Assembly (NCBI GenBank): GCA_013399115.1
Contig: VXAA01003327.1
Location: 588,447-652,446, forward strand
Source of the DNA: Anseranas semipalmata
Lineage: Eukaryota > Chordata > Aves > Anseriformes > Anseranatidae
Length of the DNA: 64,000 nucleotides
Direction: 5' to 3'
A model generated the notes under the pieces. It had not been told where the DNA came from. It worked only from the letters and a program-made list of their open reading frames with translations, and searched no databases. Position 1 is the first letter of the stretch. Each line of letters starts with the position of its first letter. A program made the position numbers and the translations under genes. Below are positions 59,511 through 64,000 of the stretch, in pieces.

Positions 59511-62500
59511 ACAGAGGTGATGCTGTCATACGCCTGGAAACCCTGCCAATCATGAGGCTTGACAGAGCAGCCAAACACACTCCGTTTCCAGGAATATGAG
59601 AGGTTATTATGGTTATTTCATAACGCTGAGTGAGGGTCTGCAAGCCTACAGCCCTGGTATTACATGAAATACAGGGTTCCCAGAGGTTCCTCCTTGAGCC
59701 CCAGCCAGCAAACAACTGCTCACACACAAAACTCTCCTTTCAAGCCAAAGAGACACCTGTGAGCGGAGTCACCCCATGATTAGTTTTTCCAACTGGGAGA
59801 AAATGTGTTCCAAACTGCGCTGAGTGACAGCTGTGCTCCGCACTAGTATTTGGTTCACAGGTCGTAAATCTGCTTCGCTCACGTGGTTCTGGGGTAACCA
59901 TAAAACTGCTGGAGATGGAAACTGCAGGAATTTCAACCAATGACTGATAACTCACTGTAGTTTGAATATCTTATGTGTTACTAAGTCAAAACTTAAATTA
60001 AAGGCAACTTTTAAAAGATACTAGTATTATTTTTGAGCCTCTGAACTCCTTCCACATCTATCCTTTGAGCACTGAAAATTTTTAGCTATAATAACTACAG
60101 ATGTGATGCTGTAAGATACCGAAAGCTAAATATACTAAAACTGTATACTCAAACTCTTCTTACTAATTGATGTGGAGGGTTCTCTGCCTGGGCTTTACAT
60201 CCACACACTGCCTGAAATTAAGGTGGGTGGTCACAAGTAAGTCATTTCTGAAAATCATTAAGATAAGTAACATAAAAGGCAAAGTCCTTGTAGAAAATCA
60301 CATATTATTAGAAAAGTGAAAAGACAGTTCTGTATTAAACACTCTCTCTGCAACAGTGAGACTCGTAATGAACCATTCTTTAGAGACAGAAGGAAACTTA
60401 ACATCTCCCAGAATACCCAAGCATAGTACAAAATACAAAGAAATATAATTTGCAGAAATAGTGCTGCCTCTTCTTTGGGGAGTATGATGGAGAACTCCCA
60501 GACATGGTGATCCTTGCAGCTACAATACGCAGTGAATGTAACAGCAAACACAACAGGTATGACTAGCTTTTGGGAACACTCACATGCTCAACTTATGTGT
60601 GTGTGATCTGGTCCCCTCAAATACATCAGCTTCCCCAGTAACCAAATACAAAGGGTTTTATAATGAAGAAAACTCACACTTAAGTAGTGGAAGGAGGGTA
60701 TTCGCCTTGTCCTCTCTGAAAAGGCTGTGGGATCTATTGCATTACATTGTGTCATTTCAAAATGGTTGCAAACGTCTGTCCCTAGGCATAAAACCTGCTC
60801 ACTTGATATGGAGCAGTGCATCAGCTACTGAGCCTTTATTTGCCTTCCCGAATGAAATTACTTGTTACAGGTAGGAGGAATTTTGCAGGGGTGGGTTAAA
60901 AGTAATAGAGTAAGAAAAAGCACATTGGGCAACTTTTCTAGTCTGTTCTTATTCAAAGGTACTTTACTCTTCTTCTAACACAGAAGTACTAAACTCACAC
61001 ATCAAGTAGAAGTTGCTGGCAAACTCCAAGGAAAGGTGTCCTTTCCTTTCATCGTCAGCCAGAGGTGATCCTGCCGCTTTCCTCCGCCTCCAGTGGCTAT
61101 GTCATCTCTGAGGTCAGTCTTCTGCCTCTTGAACATGCCTTGGCTGTTTATGAAACGTGAAATCAACATCAACAACCAGCAGCAACTTCAAGAAATAAGC
61201 CTTGGGCTAACAAATAATAATAAAAAAAATCCTCATTTTTTTGCCCACAATGAGAAAAATCTATACAGCCACCACCTAAGGGCTTTCATTGCCTTCGGCA
61301 CAGAAGGAATCCACATTTAAAGAGTGCAGCCTAAACATTTTCACCCACTGAGCTCATCATTTATTTCGGTGGCAGACTTCCCTATGTGAGACAACCTCGC
61401 CAGTCATTAATCCCTCTTTAGATTAAACATGAAAGGGGGTCTATCCTCCCATTAGCACAGGGGAGATGTACTAATATGGCCCAAATTAATGTCCTAATCA
61501 TTCCTTGACAGAAGAGAATTTAAAATATCCCAACTCTATCATTCCAAAATCATACAGTCTGAGACTGATCATTTGAAAATTGGTGTTGGTCATCAGGGAT
61601 CTCAGATTTCAGCTGAATTATTCAGAGAGCAAAGTACTGAATATGACCACACAAATCATGTTGGGTCAGAGGGGAAGGGGAACGAAAGGGGGAAATCAGG
61701 AAACCTCAGTGAAAATCAAAACACAAAGCAGTTTAGCCAGACCCCCACCTCTTCCCAGTTATTTAGAGCTCCAGGACAGCATTTTCCTCCAAGAGATTGC
61801 TTGCAGAAAACACCATCTTTGCGCATACTTGCTTGAACACACATTCGTATGGGTTTTCATTCTTAGTGTTTACTGGGGCCCTGGTTACATTCTCCAGCCA
61901 ATTTACTCATATAATGTGTTTTTTTTTCTCCCTCTGGCTACCGTGAAACAAAGCTTCAAAAGGGATGGGCAGGAAAATATTCCCTTCGCTAATGTTTTTC
62001 TGTCCTAAATACTGAGGAATTCTCCTTCCCTGGAACAGTTCTCACTATTTACATGTGTGTAGCTGTGTGCATACCACAGCTTACTAACCCCAGCGCTCTG
62101 CACAAAGGATAAAACTGAATAGGGTTATTCATAACCAAGCCCTCGTACAGCTTGGCCAGCACTAGGATTTTAGTCTATGCACGCGGGGCTTTGATTAGTC
62201 CTAGAGAACATTATGAAAATCAACCTGGATAATTATTACTTCAAACAACCAAGAAAGGAACTTATTACATTCTCTAGGAAATATTATGAGTGAATCAAGA
62301 TTTGGGTGTTTGCGTTTGTTTGTTTGTAAATGTTCTCATTAGCTCATCCGTAAGATTTAAGTTCCATGCAGGAATTACCAGGGGAAATTTTATAGACTGT
62401 TCAGTGAAAGAAGGCAGATAGATTCTTGCAATACTCCTTTTAGATACAAAAGCTTATGAATTTCCAAATGCCACAATTTTGTTCAGAATATTCATCACAA

Positions 62501-63439
62501 TATTGTTAATCATATCCTTATTGACTACACAAACCATTTATAGAAAGTTTCACAGAATTTAAAAACAGAGCTGAGAGCCTGATCTCCTATATATCTCAAA
62601 GCAACATGTTTTATCCCTATTTTAAAAACCAAAAATTAAATCACTGCAGTTAAGTCTTCAGAAGAGTAGATTTGTGTATAAGAGGAAATGAACCTGTCAC
62701 TTATGTCTGAGACCTCTGCAGAAGAACAAATGAGAAACATCCAGACGATCCCAGTATGCACACCGTGCCTGATGTACTGGGAAAGCTCTATAATCTTCAA
62801 GACCCCTGTCAATCTGACGTGAGGCAAAAGTCCCAACCAATTCAACTAGTGGAATTAGTTCAACCATAGATATGAAAGCAAAATGCAGCATCCAGGCACC
62901 TTTGACTGGGAGGGGTGAGTTGCACCAGTGCAGAACACTGGCAAAAAGCCATCCAAGGGCTCATCTCCAGCCATCCGTTCATCTCTGATGCTCCAAGGGA
63001 ATGTAGAAAAATGAAACAACACCCAAATAACCAAGATATATGTGGCCAATTTCATCCGAGAGAAAAAATAAATCCTTCCTGACAGTCTGCAAGACCTGAG
63101 CCACAAAACACGAGGATGATTATTTGATAATAATTATTCTCTTTCGAAACCACAAGTGTTAGGAGAATGTTGAGAGCAACACCGGCAGTGCTGGCTGCCG
63201 GAGCCCCAGGAGGGGCTGAGCAGGAGGGACAGCAGGTTCTCAGATGGAGAGACAGGAACTGCCACCAATCTCCTCACAAAGCTCCCACTCACACATGCAC
63301 AGAAAAATGTTTTTCCATGAAGCAGATGAAAGCATACATTTAAGAATACATATTTAACTTCCTCTTAAACATTCCTACCTATGACAGCATTCACAGGAGA
63401 AACAGTTTTATTATTTAGGGCTCTCTGTATTCTTTTAAG
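59511..63439. other. Noncoding AT-rich interval
   Basis: No gene or named repeat is visible. The frame at 61580-62008 (142 codons) is the longest here and overlaps another frame; it has no recognisable domain. A small TTTG run lies at about 62309-62327. Confidence 0.48.
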
Positions 63440-64000
63440 AGTGAGTTTGTCTAAATTAAACTCGCAACCACTGGGTCCTGTAGTGTCCTTGTCAGGAAGA
63501 TAAACTTGCTACTTGCTCTTGGGTCTCTTTTCCATGGGTCACTACTGACCTGCGGTGACCAAGTCACTTCTCAGCTTCATCCCTGATGGGCTAAATAACT
63601 TGATCTGCTTGTGCCTCATGTTGTCATGCTTGTTTTCTGAATCCTTTTTCATACCTTTCCTTTGAACTTACCTTAGTCCTTCCACTTGGCTTTTGAACTG
63701 TGAACGCCAGCACTGGACACAGTTGCTAACAGTAGTCTTAACACTGTTGTGCACGCAGGCAGCATCAAATCCTCTTATCTGCTTGATATTGCTCTTTTTT
63801 ACATCTCAGGATTGCGTTGGCCTTTTAGCCACAGAGTCACAGTGAGATTTCATTTGGAGGTGCTTATCCAAAAAGAATCCTAAATCTTTCCCAAAGTCCT
63901 TGCTTTCCAAAAGAGAGCCTCCTGCTCTGTGTAGACTCTTGTCTTTATTACATTGCCTTGCACCTAGCTAGTATTCAAGCTTTTTTTTTTTTTATTATTT
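63440..64000 (-). mobile_element. Ancient CR1-clade repeat, reverse, runs to the window end
   Basis: Plus-strand blocks in order: GATGGGCTAAATAACTTGATCTGCTTGTGCCTCA, TTTCATACCTTTCCTTTGAACT, TTGAACTGTGAACGCCAGCACTGGACACAG, GGCAGCATCAAATCCTC, TCTCAGGATTGCGTTGGCCTTTTAGCCACAG, AATCCTAAATCTTTCCC. This is the order of an old repeat abundant in reptiles and birds ('GTGGACACCAGAACTGGACACAGTATTCCA ... CCAGAATCACATTAGCCTTTTTAGCCACAG ... CCCTAAATCTTTTTC'), which I attribute to the CR1 clade. The left boundary is uncertain. The poly(T) at 63981-63993 may mark the end or a later insertion. Confidence 0.62.

Overview
This window looks like ordinary noncoding DNA from a bird nuclear genome, most likely a neognath. 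The main evidence is several 5'-truncated CR1 retroposons of avian type: their 3' halves end in the TTCTATGATTCT-type tail and share the block 'AAGTGGTCACGGCACCAAG'. There is also an avian endogenous-retrovirus-derived repeat beginning TGTCCTGGTTTCAGC, interrupted by 287 undetermined bases. The background is AT-rich with scattered microsatellites and old, decayed amniote repeats (MIR-type SINEs, CR1/L3-like and L2-like LINE relics). I find no prokaryotic gene organisation, no rRNA or tRNA gene, no CRISPR array and no protein-coding gene I can name. Nearly all open frames are 60-120 codons long and either chance frames or frames read through repeats. The window is best read as a gene-poor interval or the inside of a very large intron.

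Layout. 1-15 kb: AT-rich unique sequence with scattered MIR-like SINE pieces and copies of another old amniote repeat, including a MIR interrupted by that repeat at 7.6-7.9 kb. 15.1-16.6 kb: a reverse-strand CR1 with an expanded ATTCT tail, then the ERV-derived element and assembly gap. 16.6-27.7 kb: mostly unique DNA, a cluster of MIR pieces at 23.2-24.3 kb, and an (AAAAT)n array. 27.7-29.0 kb: an ancient forward CR1 relic with a reverse-transcriptase-derived portion, split by poly(A) and by a 245-base almost pure purine tract. 30.7-31.2 and 39.1-39.4 kb: two younger forward CR1 copies of the same kind as the one at 15 kb. 42.5-42.7 kb: an L2/CR1-clade LINE fragment in which the DLSAAFDTV reverse-transcriptase motif can still be read. 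47.3-47.6 kb: the only CpG island, containing a strong match to the CTCF core motif. 51.6 kb: a five-copy TTGGCCAA palindrome array. 55.8-57.7 kb: three CR1 copies within 2 kb. 59.1-59.5 kb and 63.4 kb to the window end: two ancient reverse-strand CR1-clade relics.

No genes here can be said to work together. The features most likely to be functional are the CpG island with its CTCF-like site (candidate promoter and/or insulator) and possibly unannotated noncoding RNA exons. The most unusual sequence structures are the homopurine tract, the TTGGCCAA array and the ATTCT expansion. I did not find convincing evidence of a previously undescribed biological system. Repeat assignments rest on recall of consensus sequences, not on an alignment search, so boundaries are approximate.
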